Assembly: GCA_963718065.1 (NCBI GenBank)
Contig: CAVQYE010000013.1
Coordinates: forward strand, 62,001-126,000
Length of the DNA stretch: 64,000 bases
Source: CAVPGP01 sp963718065
GTDB taxonomy: Bacteria; Actinomycetota; Thermoleophilia; Gaiellales; Gaiellaceae
Direction of reading: 5' to 3'
Part shown: piece by piece, positions 17,003 to 25,059 of the stretch
Position numbering within the stretch: the first letter of the stretch is position 1
How the letters are laid out: each line of letters begins with the position of its first letter
Translations under genes and position numbers: made by a program
Notes under the pieces: model-generated
Told to the model about the DNA's origin: nothing
The model's database searches: none
The model's input: only the letters and a program-made list of their open reading frames with translations

Positions 17003-17956
17003 TTAGAAGACGGTCTGCTTGGTCGGCCGCACGTAGACGATCTGGCCCTGCTCGAGCTCGAGCGACTCGCACTCCTCGCGCGTCACCTGCGCGGAGAGCC
17101 GCTCACCGTCCTCGCGGACGAGCTCGACGCGCACCTCGAAGCCGAGATGCACGAGGCGCTCGATCATCGCCTCGCGGGTCGAACCGCCGTTCGGCGCGGT
17201 CGTGAGCTCCAGGTCGTGCGGCCGCACCCACGCCTCGCCGAGCCGGTTCACCGGGCCGACGAAGCTCATCACGAACTCGTTCGCCGGCTCCTCGTAGAGC
17301 CGCTGCGGCTCTGCGACCTGCTCGATGCGTCCCTTGTTCATGACGACGACCTCGTCGGCGACCTCCATCGCCTCCTCCTGGTCGTGCGTGACGATAACCG
17401 TCGTCGTGCGCGTCTCGGCGTGCAGGCGCCGCAGCCACTCGCGCAGCTCCTTGCGCACCCGCGCGTCGAGGGCGCCGAACGGCTCGTCGAGCAGCAGCAC
17501 CTTCGGATCGACGGCGAGCGCGCGGGCGAGCCCCATGCGCTGCCGCTGGCCGCCCGAGAGCTGCGCCGGATAGCGCTGGGCCAGCCCTTCGAGCTGGACG
17601 AGGCGCAGGAGCTGCGCCACACGCTCGCGGATCTCGGCGCGCGGCGTCTTGCGCACCTCGAGCCCGAACGCGACGTTCTTCTCGACCGTCATGTGCTTGA
17701 ACGCGGCGTAGTGCTGGAAGACGAAGCCGACGCCGCGGTCCTGCGGCTTGCGGCCGGTCATCACCTCGTCGGAGATGCGGATCTCGCCCGCGTCCGGCTG
17801 CTCGAGCCCGGCGATGCAGCGGAGGAGCGTCGACTTGCCGGATCCCGAAGGCCCGAGCAGCGCGACGAGCGATCCCGTCGGCACCTCGATCGAGACGTCG
17901 GCCAGCGCCTGGAAGTCCCCGAACGTCTTGGACACGTTGCGGACGAGGATGCTCAT
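17003..17956 (-). CDS. cysA: sulfate/thiosulfate ABC transporter ATPase CysA
   Basis: A 317-residue ATPase that powers sulfate import. The N-terminal 240 residues have Walker A GPSGSGKST (about 35-43), signature LSGGQRQRMGLARAL, Walker B VLLLDEPFGALD and the switch histidine in TVIVTHDQEEAME. The C-terminal 80 residues form a short TOBE-like domain with VRPHDLELT. It overlaps the CysW gene by four bases and ends the leftward operon. Confidence 0.93.
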   Translation of the reverse strand: MSILVRNVSKTFGDFQALADVSIEVPTGSLVALLGPSGSGKSTLLRCIAGLEQPDAGEIRISDEVMTGRKPQDRGVGFVFQHYAAFKHMTVEKNVAFGLEVRKTPRAEIRERVAQLLRLVQLEGLAQRYPAQLSGGQRQRMGLARALAVDPKVLLLDEPFGALDARVRKELREWLRRLHAETRTTTVIVTHDQEEAMEVADEVVVMNKGRIEQVAEPQRLYEEPANEFVMSFVGPVNRLGEAWVRPHDLELTTAPNGGSTREAMIERLVHLGFEVRVELVREDGERLSAQVTREECESLELEQGQIVYVRPTKQTVF

Positions 17957-18756
17957 CGCGCGGCCTCCTTGGGCTTGATGGCGGTCAACAGGATCAGCGT
18001 GGCGACGGCGACGAGTGCGAGCACGACCGACGCCGCGTAGGCGCCGACGACGTCGAAGTTCTGGATCGCGACCTCCACATGCAGCGTCAGCGTCTCGGTC
18101 TCTCCCTGGATGCGCCCGGAGACGACGGACACGGCGCCGAACTCACCGAGGCAGCGGGCCGTCGTCAGTACGACGCCGTACGCGACACCCCAGCGGATTG
18201 CGGGCAAGGTCACCCGCCAGAACGTCTGCCACGAGGACGCGCCAAGTGTCGCCGCCGCCTGCTCCTGCTCGTCGCCGATCTCCCGCAGGACGGGGACGAC
18301 CTCGCGCACGACAAACGGCAGCGACACGAAGATCGTCGCGAGCACCATCGACGGCAACGCGAACAGCACCTGGACGCCGTGCTCCGTCAGCCACGGGCCG
18401 AACCAGCCCGTGCGCGAGTAGAGCAGGTAGAGCGCGAAGCCGACGACCACCGGCGAGAGCGCCAGCGGCAGGTCGACGAGCGCGTTGACGACACCGCGGC
18501 CCTGGAACCGGCGCCTGACGATCGCGAGCGCGAGGACGACGCCGAAGATCGTGTTCAGCGGCACCGCGATCGCCGTGATCAGGAGCGTCAGCCAGAAGGC
18601 GTGCTTCGCGGCCGGTGTCGTCAGCGACTCCCAGGCCGGTGCGAGGCCGTGCTCAAACGTTCGGTAGAAGATCATCCCGACCGGGGCGAGCAGGATCGCC
18701 GTCAGGTAGCCGAGGGCCACGAACCGCAGCGAGAGGCGACCAAAGGCCTTACGCAT
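17953..18756 (-). CDS. cysW: sulfate ABC transporter permease CysW
   Basis: A 267-residue inner-membrane permease with about six helices and the cytoplasmic EAA-type loop EQEQAAATLGASSWQTFWRVTLPAI. LALSPVVVGFALYLLYSRTGWFG and ARCLGEFGAVSVVSGRI are characteristic of CysW. It pairs with CysT next door (overlap of 8 bases). Confidence 0.92.
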   Translation of the reverse strand: MRKAFGRLSLRFVALGYLTAILLAPVGMIFYRTFEHGLAPAWESLTTPAAKHAFWLTLLITAIAVPLNTIFGVVLALAIVRRRFQGRGVVNALVDLPLALSPVVVGFALYLLYSRTGWFGPWLTEHGVQVLFALPSMVLATIFVSLPFVVREVVPVLREIGDEQEQAAATLGASSWQTFWRVTLPAIRWGVAYGVVLTTARCLGEFGAVSVVSGRIQGETETLTLHVEVAIQNFDVVGAYAASVVLALVAVATLILLTAIKPKEAAR

Positions 18757-19594
18757 TGTCGTGCCTCGTCGCCCAGCGACGGAAGCCGCCGATCGCGAGC
18801 AGGATCCCGAACGAGATCACCAGCAGCAGCACCGAGACGGCGGCGGCGCTCGTGATGTCGTTCGACTCGATCCGTCCGAAGATGTACACGGAGGCGACCT
18901 CTGTCTTGAACGGCAGGTTGCCGGAGATCAGGACGACCGCGCCGAACTCGCCGATCGCACGCGCGAACGCGAGGGCCACGCCGGAAAGGATCGCCGGCAG
19001 GATGTTCGGGAAGACGATGCTGCGAAAGGTCCGCCACGGCCCCGCGCCGAGCGACGCGGCGGCCTCCTCCATCTCCTTGTCGAGCTCGAGCAGCACCGGC
19101 TGGACCGTGCGCACGACGAAGGGCAGCGTCACGAAGAGCAGCGCCAGGTAGATGGCCGCGGTGGTGTACGCGACGTTGATCCCCAGCGGGCTCTGCGGCC
19201 CGTAGAGCACGAGCAGCGTCAATCCCGCGACGATCGTCGGCAGCGCGAACGGCAGGTCGATGGTCGCGTTGACGAAGTTCTTGCCGCGGAAGTCGTCGCG
19301 GACGAGGACCCAGGCGATGATCGTCCCCATGACCGCGTTGACGACCGCGACGACCGCCGAGACGACGAGCGTCAAGCGGAGCGCCGCGGTCGCCTGCGGG
19401 GTCGTGACCGCGTCCCAAAATGCCTGCCAGCCGTCGGCCTTCGAGCGCCAGATCAGCGCCGAGAGCGGCAGCAGGACGATGAAGCTCAGGTAGCAGACGG
19501 CGAGCCCGCCGCCCACGCCTCCGAAGAGGTTCGCGGGGCGGCGGGCTCGGACCGTCGGCAGGGTCGGGGTGTCAGCCTGTACTGCCACCGACAT
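18749..19594 (-). CDS. cysT: sulfate ABC transporter permease CysT
   Basis: A 281-residue inner-membrane permease. About six helices are visible, with the EAA loop EMEEAAASLGAGPWRTFRSIVFPNI and the family stretch ARAIGEFGAVVLISGNLPFKTEV. ATIDLPFALPTIVAGLTLLVLYG is typical of CysT. It overlaps the binding-protein gene by 23 bases. Confidence 0.92.
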   Translation of the reverse strand: MSVAVQADTPTLPTVRARRPANLFGGVGGGLAVCYLSFIVLLPLSALIWRSKADGWQAFWDAVTTPQATAALRLTLVVSAVVAVVNAVMGTIIAWVLVRDDFRGKNFVNATIDLPFALPTIVAGLTLLVLYGPQSPLGINVAYTTAAIYLALLFVTLPFVVRTVQPVLLELDKEMEEAAASLGAGPWRTFRSIVFPNILPAILSGVALAFARAIGEFGAVVLISGNLPFKTEVASVYIFGRIESNDITSAAAVSVLLLVISFGILLAIGGFRRWATRHDNA

Positions 19595-20552
19595 CCCGCT
19601 CGATGGAGACCATCAGGCCCTTCTTCGGGTCGAACCAGTACGGGTCGACCTTCGCCCAGCCCCCGAGCGAGTCGATCGTGAACAGGTCGGGACGGCTCGG
19701 GAAGTTGAATCCCTTCGCCGCGGGCTTGAGCACGGGGCGGTAGCCCCAGGACGCGAAGATCTTCTGGGCCGGTGCGGTGTAGAGCCACTTGAGCCACGCC
19801 TTCCCCTCGGGCGGTGCGCTCCGCGTGACCGCGGCCGGGTTGTCGATCCGCAGCGTGGCCTTCGGGATCACGTACTGGACCTTCTGGCCCTGCTTCTGGG
19901 CGAGGATCGCCTCGTTCTCGTAGGTCAGCAGCACGTCGCCCTTGCCGGAGAGGAACGTCTTCAGCGAGTTGCGCGCCGACGAGTCCTGCACGGGCACGTG
20001 GTGGAACAGGGTCCGGACGAACTGCTCGGCCTGCTTTGCCGTCTTGCCCTGCTTCAGCTGCGAGCCGTACGCGGCGATGATGTTCCACTTCGCGCCGCCC
20101 GAGGTGAACGGGTTCGGCGTCAGCACCTCGACGCCGGGCTTGATGAGGTCGTTCCACGTCTTGACCTTCTTCGGGTTGCCGTCGCGCAGCACGAAGACGA
20201 CGACCGAACGGGTGAGCGTGCCGCGGTAGTTGTTGGAGCCCCAGCTGCGGTCGACGAGCCCGTTCTTGACGAGGTTCGACATGTCGGGCCAGAGCGAGAG
20301 ATGGACGAAGTCGGCCTTCTGGCCGGCGAGCACGGCGCGGGTCTGCTCGCCGGAGGCCCCGTAGGACTGGCTGAACGAGACGTCCTTGCCGGCGGGGGTC
20401 TTCTGGTAGGCGGAGATCAGATCGGCGTAGGCGGGCCCCGGCGTCGAGTAGGCGACGATGCTGAGCTTCGTGTCGAGCCCGCGTGCGCCTGCCGGGGCGG
20501 CGGCCACCGCGAGCGCGGCGGCGGCAACGGTAAGAATTCTTATAAGTCTCAT
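19572..20552 (-). CDS. sbp: sulfate-binding protein
   Basis: A 326-residue secreted or lipid-free binding protein that delivers sulfate to CysTWA. The N-terminus is a signal peptide (MRLIRILTVAAAALAVAAAPAGA). Motifs of the Sbp/CysP family are clear: YSTPGPAYADLISAYQK, QSYGASGEQTRAVLAGQ, NPFTSGGAKWNIIAAYG and LTYENEA. There is no lipobox cysteine, so the protein may be loosely held or truly secreted. It is the first gene of the operon. A TTGACA lies about 36 bases upstream but without a well-spaced -10. Confidence 0.92.
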   Translation of the reverse strand: MRLIRILTVAAAALAVAAAPAGARGLDTKLSIVAYSTPGPAYADLISAYQKTPAGKDVSFSQSYGASGEQTRAVLAGQKADFVHLSLWPDMSNLVKNGLVDRSWGSNNYRGTLTRSVVVFVLRDGNPKKVKTWNDLIKPGVEVLTPNPFTSGGAKWNIIAAYGSQLKQGKTAKQAEQFVRTLFHHVPVQDSSARNSLKTFLSGKGDVLLTYENEAILAQKQGQKVQYVIPKATLRIDNPAAVTRSAPPEGKAWLKWLYTAPAQKIFASWGYRPVLKPAAKGFNFPSRPDLFTIDSLGGWAKVDPYWFDPKKGLMVSIERDVGGSTG

Positions 20553-20603
20553 GATGGGATCTTATGCTGCCTATACCCCACCTGCTTTGTCAAGAAAGAA
20601 CCG

Positions 20604-21293
20604 TCACCCCCGTTCCACCGGCAGGTCGCGCTGTTCCCATTCGCTCCACGAACCGGGATAAAGACGGCCTTCACGGCCGGTGAGATGCAGCCCGTGAAGC
20701 AGCACGGAAGCCGTCACACCCGAGCCGCAATAGGCGACCAGCTCGCCGTCCGGGAGGTCCGGCAGAGGCTCGTTCCACGGTGCGTTGAGCGCACCGGGGA
20801 TCCTCCCAGGCACCTTGTCGATCGGGTTCTCCTCGCCGCGCCAGCGAGCCGGGATCCGCGCGTCGACGACGACGAGCCCGCCGGCGAGGATCTCCTCTGC
20901 GCTGACCGTGTCGTCGCCGCGCGGGCGCGGCATGAACGTCGCCGGCTCGACGGTCTCCTCGCCGGTGCGGAGCGGGCCGTGCCACCCGTCGAGCTCGAGC
21001 ACCGCGCAGTCGTCGTGGCCGAAATGGCGCAGCAGCCACCAGAGCCGCTCCGCGCCGCCGAGGCGCCCGTAGGCGACCACGAAGACGCCGTCGCCGATGC
21101 CCGCTCGCCCGGCTGCCGCCGCGAATTGCTCCGGTTCCGGCAACGGATGGCGCCCGCCGGCGCCGGGCGGCGACGAGAGATCGCGGTCGACGTCGAGGAA
21201 CGACGCGCCGGGGATGTGGCCCTCGAGATAGGCCCGGCGCCCCGCCTCCGAGTCGGCGAGGTCCCAGCGGCAGTCGACGAAGCGGTAGATCAC
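20604..21293 (-). CDS. sseA: two-domain rhodanese / 3-mercaptopyruvate sulfurtransferase
   Basis: A 229-residue sulfurtransferase that passes sulfane sulfur to an acceptor such as cyanide or thiols. Two rhodanese domains are present: YRFVDCRWDLAD...AYLEGHIPGASFLDVDRDLS in the first, VVDARIPARWRGEENPIDKVPGRIPGA in the second. The active-site loop is CGSGVTA, the form found in mercaptopyruvate sulfurtransferases. I chose the GTG at 21293 because the family sequence begins there, although the frame stays open further upstream. The place beside the sulfate transporter fits sulfur metabolism. Confidence 0.88.
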   Translation of the reverse strand: MIYRFVDCRWDLADSEAGRRAYLEGHIPGASFLDVDRDLSSPPGAGGRHPLPEPEQFAAAAGRAGIGDGVFVVAYGRLGGAERLWWLLRHFGHDDCAVLELDGWHGPLRTGEETVEPATFMPRPRGDDTVSAEEILAGGLVVVDARIPARWRGEENPIDKVPGRIPGALNAPWNEPLPDLPDGELVAYCGSGVTASVLLHGLHLTGREGRLYPGSWSEWEQRDLPVERG

Positions 21294-21362
21294 GACGCGA
21301 GTGTGCCAGCCGGCATTGCAACGAGATGTGACAGATGGCCCCGGCGGCGGCGTATCAAGGGC

Positions 21363-22070
21363 ATGAAACCCATCGCCATGCTCACCACACTCGCCGCTCT
21401 CGCGGCGGTCGCGCTCGTTGCCGGCGCCGCGCTCGTCTCGCCGGCGAACGGCAGCTCGGCCGCGGTCGACAACGGCATCACGGTCACCGGCAACGGCACC
21501 GTGGAGGCCGTGCCCGACCGCGCGCAGCTCAGCTTCGACGTCGAGTCGTCCGCCACGACGGCCGCCCAGGCCATCGCCCGCGTCTCGACCGAGAGCAACG
21601 CCGTCAACACGGCGCTCCGCAGTGCCGGCATCGCGCGTGCCGATCTCCAGACCGCGCAGGTCTCGCTCCAGCCGCGCCGCTCCGACAACGGCGTCGTCAC
21701 CGGCTTCGTCGCGACGACCACGGTGACGGCCAACCTGAAGGACCTCTCTCGCACCGGGCGCGTCGTCGACGCAGCGGTGAAGGCCGGCGCTACGGGCATC
21801 TTCGGGCCGTCGCTCTCGAAGAGCGACACCGACGCGCTCTACGTCGACGCCCTGAAGGCCGCTGTCGCGAATGCGCGCGCCAAGGCGCAGACGCTGGCCG
21901 CCGCGTCGGGTGTCGTGCTCGGCCGGGCGACGACCGTCGTCGAGGGCGGCTCGAGCGCGCAGCCGATGTTCGACTCGGCCGCCGCCAGCGCAAAGCAGTC
22001 CGACGTCCCGATCGAGGCGGGGACGCAGCAGATCTCGGCCTCCGTGACCGTGACGTTCGCGGCGGGCTAG
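21363..22070 (+). CDS. SIMPL-domain (DUF541) exported protein
   Basis: A 235-residue exported protein. It starts with a signal peptide (AMLTTLAALAAVALVAGAALVSPANG) and continues as a SIMPL domain: ITVTGNGTVEAVPDRAQLSFDVE, then the helical YVDALKAAVANARAKAQTLAAASG. The family is found in bacterial envelopes and has no agreed function. The ATG at 21363 is favoured because it precedes the signal peptide directly. The gene is convergent with the P-II gene and its stop is followed at once by a dispersed inverted-repeat element. Confidence 0.85.
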   Translation: MKPIAMLTTLAALAAVALVAGAALVSPANGSSAAVDNGITVTGNGTVEAVPDRAQLSFDVESSATTAAQAIARVSTESNAVNTALRSAGIARADLQTAQVSLQPRRSDNGVVTGFVATTTVTANLKDLSRTGRVVDAAVKAGATGIFGPSLSKSDTDALYVDALKAAVANARAKAQTLAAASGVVLGRATTVVEGGSSAQPMFDSAAASAKQSDVPIEAGTQQISASVTVTFAAG

Positions 22071-22072
22071 GA

Positions 22073-22222
22073 CGGATTGGCGGAAGTCGCCGTCGTCGGG
22101 GTCGATGCTCGTTCCGGGCAAGGACGCAGAGTGCTTCGAGTGGTCCTACGGATGCGACCGAGGACGCGGATCGGGCGAGCAGCGCGGCCCGCGGCCAGCC
22201 GTTATTTCGCCAGCCCTCCTAC
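22073..22222 (+). repeat. dispersed TIR element, copy 1
   Basis: About 150 bp begin right after the SIMPL stop codon. The ends are imperfect inverted repeats (GGATTGGCGGAA against TTATTTCGCCAGCCCTCC). The interior shares GGCAAGGACGCAG and CGACCGAGGACGC with copies at 23325-23384 and 36384-36546. Relative to copy 2 it has many one-base deletions. Confidence 0.75.
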
Positions 22223-22246
22223 GACGAGGCGGAGCCGCACTGGTCT

Positions 22247-22286
22247 CCCGCAACGGGCGCACAGCGTTCTCCTGCGCCCTTGCGGG
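22247..22286. other. long hairpin in convergent gap
   Basis: CCCGCAACGGGCGCA (22247-22261) pairs with TGCGCCCTTGCGGG (22273-22286) with one bulged base and an 11-base loop. It lies between the convergent SIMPL and P-II genes and may act as a bidirectional terminator, though there is no T tract. Confidence 0.5.
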
Positions 22287-22336
22287 AGGCCACCGGACAG
22301 GGCGGGGCTCAGCGCACGCGCACGAGCCGATGTTCT

Positions 22337-22669
22337 TCACAGTGACTCCCCGGTTCGATGGTGGGTGACGTTGTCGATCGGCGACGTCCACGTGAGGCCG
22401 TCGCCCGATTCGTGACCGGTGCGCGCCGCGTCGACGATCGCTGCGACGACGCCGTCGGCGAGGTGGTCCTCGACGATGAGCGTCAGGTGCGCCTTGGGCA
22501 GAAAGCGCGACTCGAAGATGCGCCCGCGGTATTCGTGCGTGACGCCCGGCTCGCGGCCGTGGCCGATTGCCTCGACGACGGTGACGCCGACGTGGCCGGT
22601 CAGCTCCTCCACGGCGTCGATCACTGTCTCGACCCGCTCGCGCACGACGACGGCCTCGACCTTGATCAC
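22337..22669 (-). CDS. glnB: P-II-like nitrogen regulator
   Basis: A 110-residue trimeric signalling protein of the P-II superfamily. The T-loop region reads GHGREPGVTHEYRGRIF and the C-terminal signature GDGLTWTSPIDNVTHHRTGE closely follows the canonical pattern. The tyrosine that is modified in enteric GlnB (Tyr51) is replaced by phenylalanine (Phe52 here), so uridylylation at that site is not possible. Nearby glutamine synthetase genes support a nitrogen role. Whether it binds 2-oxoglutarate and ATP is inference. Confidence 0.82.
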   Translation of the reverse strand: MIKVEAVVVRERVETVIDAVEELTGHVGVTVVEAIGHGREPGVTHEYRGRIFESRFLPKAHLTLIVEDHLADGVVAAIVDAARTGHESGDGLTWTSPIDNVTHHRTGESL

Positions 22670-22746
22670 GGTGAGCGCCTTTCGAGCAGCAGCGTGTCGC
22701 GCCGGCGCGTAGCGCCCGTCCGCGAAGCGGACCTGTGGAGGGGGCT

Positions 22747-22772
22747 CCGGGGGAACCGGGAGGTTCCCCCGG
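22747..22772. terminator. perfect 11-bp hairpin with GGGA loop
   Basis: CCGGGGGAACC (22747-22757) and GGTTCCCCCGG (22762-22772) pair perfectly around a GNRA-type tetraloop. It sits between the acetyltransferase stop and the P-II start on the minus strand, so it may end the first transcript or shape the second. No T run follows. Confidence 0.5.
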
Positions 22773-22789
22773 GAACGCGAGCGATGGCC

Positions 22790-23281
22790 CTACGGCGCAT
22801 TGCTCCGCCTCTCTAGGAGCAAGGTGTCACGCCACTGCCCGCGCAGCTGGCCGATTCGCTCGCGCCGCCCGACCACACGGAAGCCGCAGCGCATGTGCAC
22901 CGCTAGGCTCGGCAGGTTCTCGGGGAAGATGTTCGTCTGGACCATCCAGAGCCCGGCCTCCTCCGCGCGCCGCAGGAGCTCGGTGAGCAGCTGCGTGCCG
23001 ACGCCTTTGCCTCGCGCTCGCGCGCTGACGTAGAGCATGTTCTCGGCCACGCCGCGATACGCGTGCCGCGACGAGACCGGGGAGAGAGCGGCGAACCCGA
23101 TGGGCTCGCCGCCCTCCTCCGCGACCAGACGGAGCTCCCCCGGCAGGTGGGAGTCGTCCCACGCCGGCCAGTCGGGCGCCGCGGTCTCGAAGGTTGCGAG
23201 ACCCGTGGCGATCCCCTCCTCGAAGATCGCGGCGACCACTGGCCAGTCCTCTTCCTTCAGCTCCCTGACCCAGTGACTCAT
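22790..23281 (-). CDS. GNAT N-acetyltransferase, Pat-like
   Basis: A 163-residue acetyltransferase. ELKEEDWPVVAAIFEEGIATGLATFE at the start, SRHAYRGVAENMLYVSARARGKGVGTQLL (acetyl-CoA loop) and MVQTNIFPENLPSLAVHMRCGFRVVGRRERIG match the phosphinothricin/L-amino-acid N-acyltransferase group. I chose the ATG at 23281; the open frame further upstream crosses a dispersed repeat and lacks family sequence. A GGAGGG-rich ribosome site precedes it. The natural substrate is not known. Confidence 0.85.
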   Translation of the reverse strand: MSHWVRELKEEDWPVVAAIFEEGIATGLATFETAAPDWPAWDDSHLPGELRLVAEEGGEPIGFAALSPVSSRHAYRGVAENMLYVSARARGKGVGTQLLTELLRRAEEAGLWMVQTNIFPENLPSLAVHMRCGFRVVGRRERIGQLRGQWRDTLLLERRSNAP

Positions 23282-23324
23282 CCGGCCGCGACCACCACCC
23301 TCCTGGCGGCTGCAAAGCGGCGCC

Positions 23325-23384
23325 ATGCGGCGTCCTCGGTCGTACCGATAGGAACCGCTATCGGCACTCCCTGCGTCCTTGCCT
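23325..23384 (-). repeat. dispersed TIR element, core copy 3
   Basis: On the minus strand this 60-bp core has GGCAAGGACGCAGGGAG, then a central hairpin CCGATAG/CTATCGG, then CGACCGAGGACGCCGCAT. The flanks match copies 1 and 2 while the centre has different but still self-complementary bases. It lies between the glutamine synthetase stop and the acetyltransferase start. Confidence 0.7.
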
Positions 23385-23434
23385 GGCTTGCTTTTCGCGT
23401 GCCATGAGGGCGGTATCGCGACCGGACGAATCAC

Positions 23435-24874
23435 TCAAGCGTCGTAGTAGAGCGAGAACTCCGCCGGATGGGGGCGGAGCCGGACGACGTCGACCTCGTT
23501 CTCGCGCTTGTAGTCGATCCAGGTCCGGATCAGCTCCTCGCTGAAGACGCCTCCCTGGAGCAGGAAGTCGTGATCCGCCTCGAGCGCGTCGAGCGCCTCG
23601 CCGAGCGAGCCGGGCACCTGCGCCACGCCGCGGTCCTCCTCGAAGAGGTCGTAGTCCGCGGGCTCGCCCGCGTCGAGGCCCTTCGCGATCCCGTCGAGGC
23701 CGGCCATCAGCATCGCCGAGAAGGCGAGGTACGGATTCGCTGCCGCGTCCGGGCAGCGGAACTCGATTCGCTTCGCCTTCGGCGAGTCGGAGTACATCGG
23801 GATCCGGATGCAGGCGGAGCGGTTCCGCTGCGAGTAGACGAGGTTCACCGGTGCCTCGTAGCCCGGAACGAGCCGGCGATACGAGTTCGTCGTCGGCGCG
23901 CAGAACGCCAGCAGCGCGGGCGCGTGGTCGAGCAGGCCGGCGATGTACGCGCGGGCGAGCTGCGAGAGCCCCGCGTAGCCCGACTTGTCCGACATCAGCG
24001 GCGTGCCCTCTTTCCAGAGGGACTGATGCGTGTGCATGCCCGAGCCGTTGTCGCCGAAGATCGGCTTCGGCATGAACGTGGCGCTCTTGCCGTGCCGTCG
24101 CGCGACGTTCTTGACGACGTACTTGTACGCCATGATCTGGTCGGCCATCCGCGTCAACGTCGTGAAACGGAGGTCGATCTCGCACTGGCCGCCCGAGGCG
24201 ACCTCGTGGTGGTGGAACTCGCAGGGGATGCCGAGCCGCTCGAGCGTCAGCACCATCTCCGTGCGCATGTCGTGCAGCGTGTCGTGCGGGGCCGGCGGGA
24301 AGTAGCCCTCCTTCGGGCGCACGGTGTAGCCGAGGCCCGGCTTGCCCGAGTTCCAGTGACCCTCAGCCGAGTCGACCGAGTAGTGCGAGGCGTTCGGGCC
24401 GAGGTCGTACGAGACCTCGTCGAAGACGAAGAACTCGCATTCGGGGCCCATGAACGCGGTGTCGGCGATGCCCGTCGAGATGAGGTACTCCTCGGCGGCC
24501 CGCGCGATACGGCGCGGATCCTTGGCATACGCCTCGCCGGTGACGGGGTCGACGATCTCGCAGACGACGGAGAGCGTCGGCGCCTCGGTGAACGGATCGA
24601 GGGTCGCCGTGTCCGCCTTCGGCATCAGGAGCATGTCCGACTCCGAGATGCCCTGCCAGCCGCGGATCGAGGAGCCGTCGAAGCCGAGTCCCTCGTCGAA
24701 TGCGGACTCGTCGAACGCGCGCAGCGGCAGCGTCATGTGCTGCCACGTGCCGAGCAGGTCGCAGAACTTCAGGTCGACCATCTGGGCGCGCGTCTCGCCG
24801 GCCCACTCGAGCGCGCCGGCCGCGTCGACCTCCCCGTCGAGGTAGTGCTTGATCTCGAACTCCTCTGCTGCCAC
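23435..24874 (-). CDS. glnA: glutamine synthetase type I
   Basis: A 479-residue enzyme making glutamine from glutamate, ammonia and ATP; the family forms dodecamers. Visible marks: LRAFDESAFDEGLGFDGSSIRGW, the metal site ECEFFVFDE, GDNGSGMHTHQSLWKEG, LVYSQRNRSACIRIP and IEFRCPDAAANPYLAFSAMLMAGLDG. A tyrosine in PADYDLFEEDRG lies where the adenylylated Tyr of beta-type enzymes sits. I chose the GTG at 24874, preceded by AGGAGGGA. An attenuator-like hairpin lies in its leader. A second GS is at 31631. Confidence 0.93.
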   Translation of the reverse strand: MAAEEFEIKHYLDGEVDAAGALEWAGETRAQMVDLKFCDLLGTWQHMTLPLRAFDESAFDEGLGFDGSSIRGWQGISESDMLLMPKADTATLDPFTEAPTLSVVCEIVDPVTGEAYAKDPRRIARAAEEYLISTGIADTAFMGPECEFFVFDEVSYDLGPNASHYSVDSAEGHWNSGKPGLGYTVRPKEGYFPPAPHDTLHDMRTEMVLTLERLGIPCEFHHHEVASGGQCEIDLRFTTLTRMADQIMAYKYVVKNVARRHGKSATFMPKPIFGDNGSGMHTHQSLWKEGTPLMSDKSGYAGLSQLARAYIAGLLDHAPALLAFCAPTTNSYRRLVPGYEAPVNLVYSQRNRSACIRIPMYSDSPKAKRIEFRCPDAAANPYLAFSAMLMAGLDGIAKGLDAGEPADYDLFEEDRGVAQVPGSLGEALDALEADHDFLLQGGVFSEELIRTWIDYKRENEVDVVRLRPHPAEFSLYYDA

Positions 24875-24916
24875 GGTCTTCGTCCCTCCTGTGTTGGCTG
24901 TGCTGTTTTTGGGCAC

Positions 24917-24955
24917 AAAAAAAGCGCCCACCACTGCTGCGAGTGGTGAGGCGCC
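24917..24955 (-). terminator. intrinsic terminator in the glnA leader (attenuator)
   Basis: On the minus strand GGCGCctCACCACT pairs with AGTGGTGggCGC around a six-base loop and is followed at once by seven Ts (24923-24917). It points toward glnA and lies between a good promoter (25027-24999) and the glnA start (24874). There is no gene that it could terminate other than glnA itself, so attenuation is the natural reading. The regulatory signal is unknown. Confidence 0.7.
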
Positions 24956-24998
24956 AGTGCCTCCGCGTCCGCCTTCGGCGGCGGAGCGCGTCTCCATC

Positions 24999-25027
24999 AC
25001 CATAGTGACGAGAGCGGATGTCCGCAA
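24999..25027 (-). promoter_or_regulatory. glnA promoter
   Basis: TTGCGG (25027-25022), a 17-base spacer and TATGGT (25004-24999) on the minus strand form a well-spaced promoter. Transcription would start near 24992, giving a leader of about 118 bases with two hairpins: CTCCGC/GCGGAG first and the terminator second. Confidence 0.6.
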
Positions 25028-25047
25028 GGGTTGCGCGGGCCGCGGCC

Positions 25048-25053
25048 TACACT
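25048..25053 (+). promoter_or_regulatory. -10 box for leaderless ppa
   Basis: TACACT lies six bases before the GTG start at 25060, so transcription would begin at or near the start codon. The same box and spacing recur at 38140 and 38117. Confidence 0.5.
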
Positions 25054-25059
25054 CCCCGC

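Noticed and set aside
20588..20593. TTGACA as -35 of the sulfate-binding protein promoter
   Set aside because: No -10 box lies at 16-18 bases; the nearest TATA-like hexamer is only 12 bases away.
22261..22273. Classical intrinsic terminator between SIMPL and P-II genes
   Set aside because: The hairpin is strong but neither side has a T tract, so only a generic hairpin is reported.
22343..22360. tRNA T-arm-like 'GGTTCGA'
   Set aside because: No acceptor stem, anticodon arm or other tRNA parts surround it.
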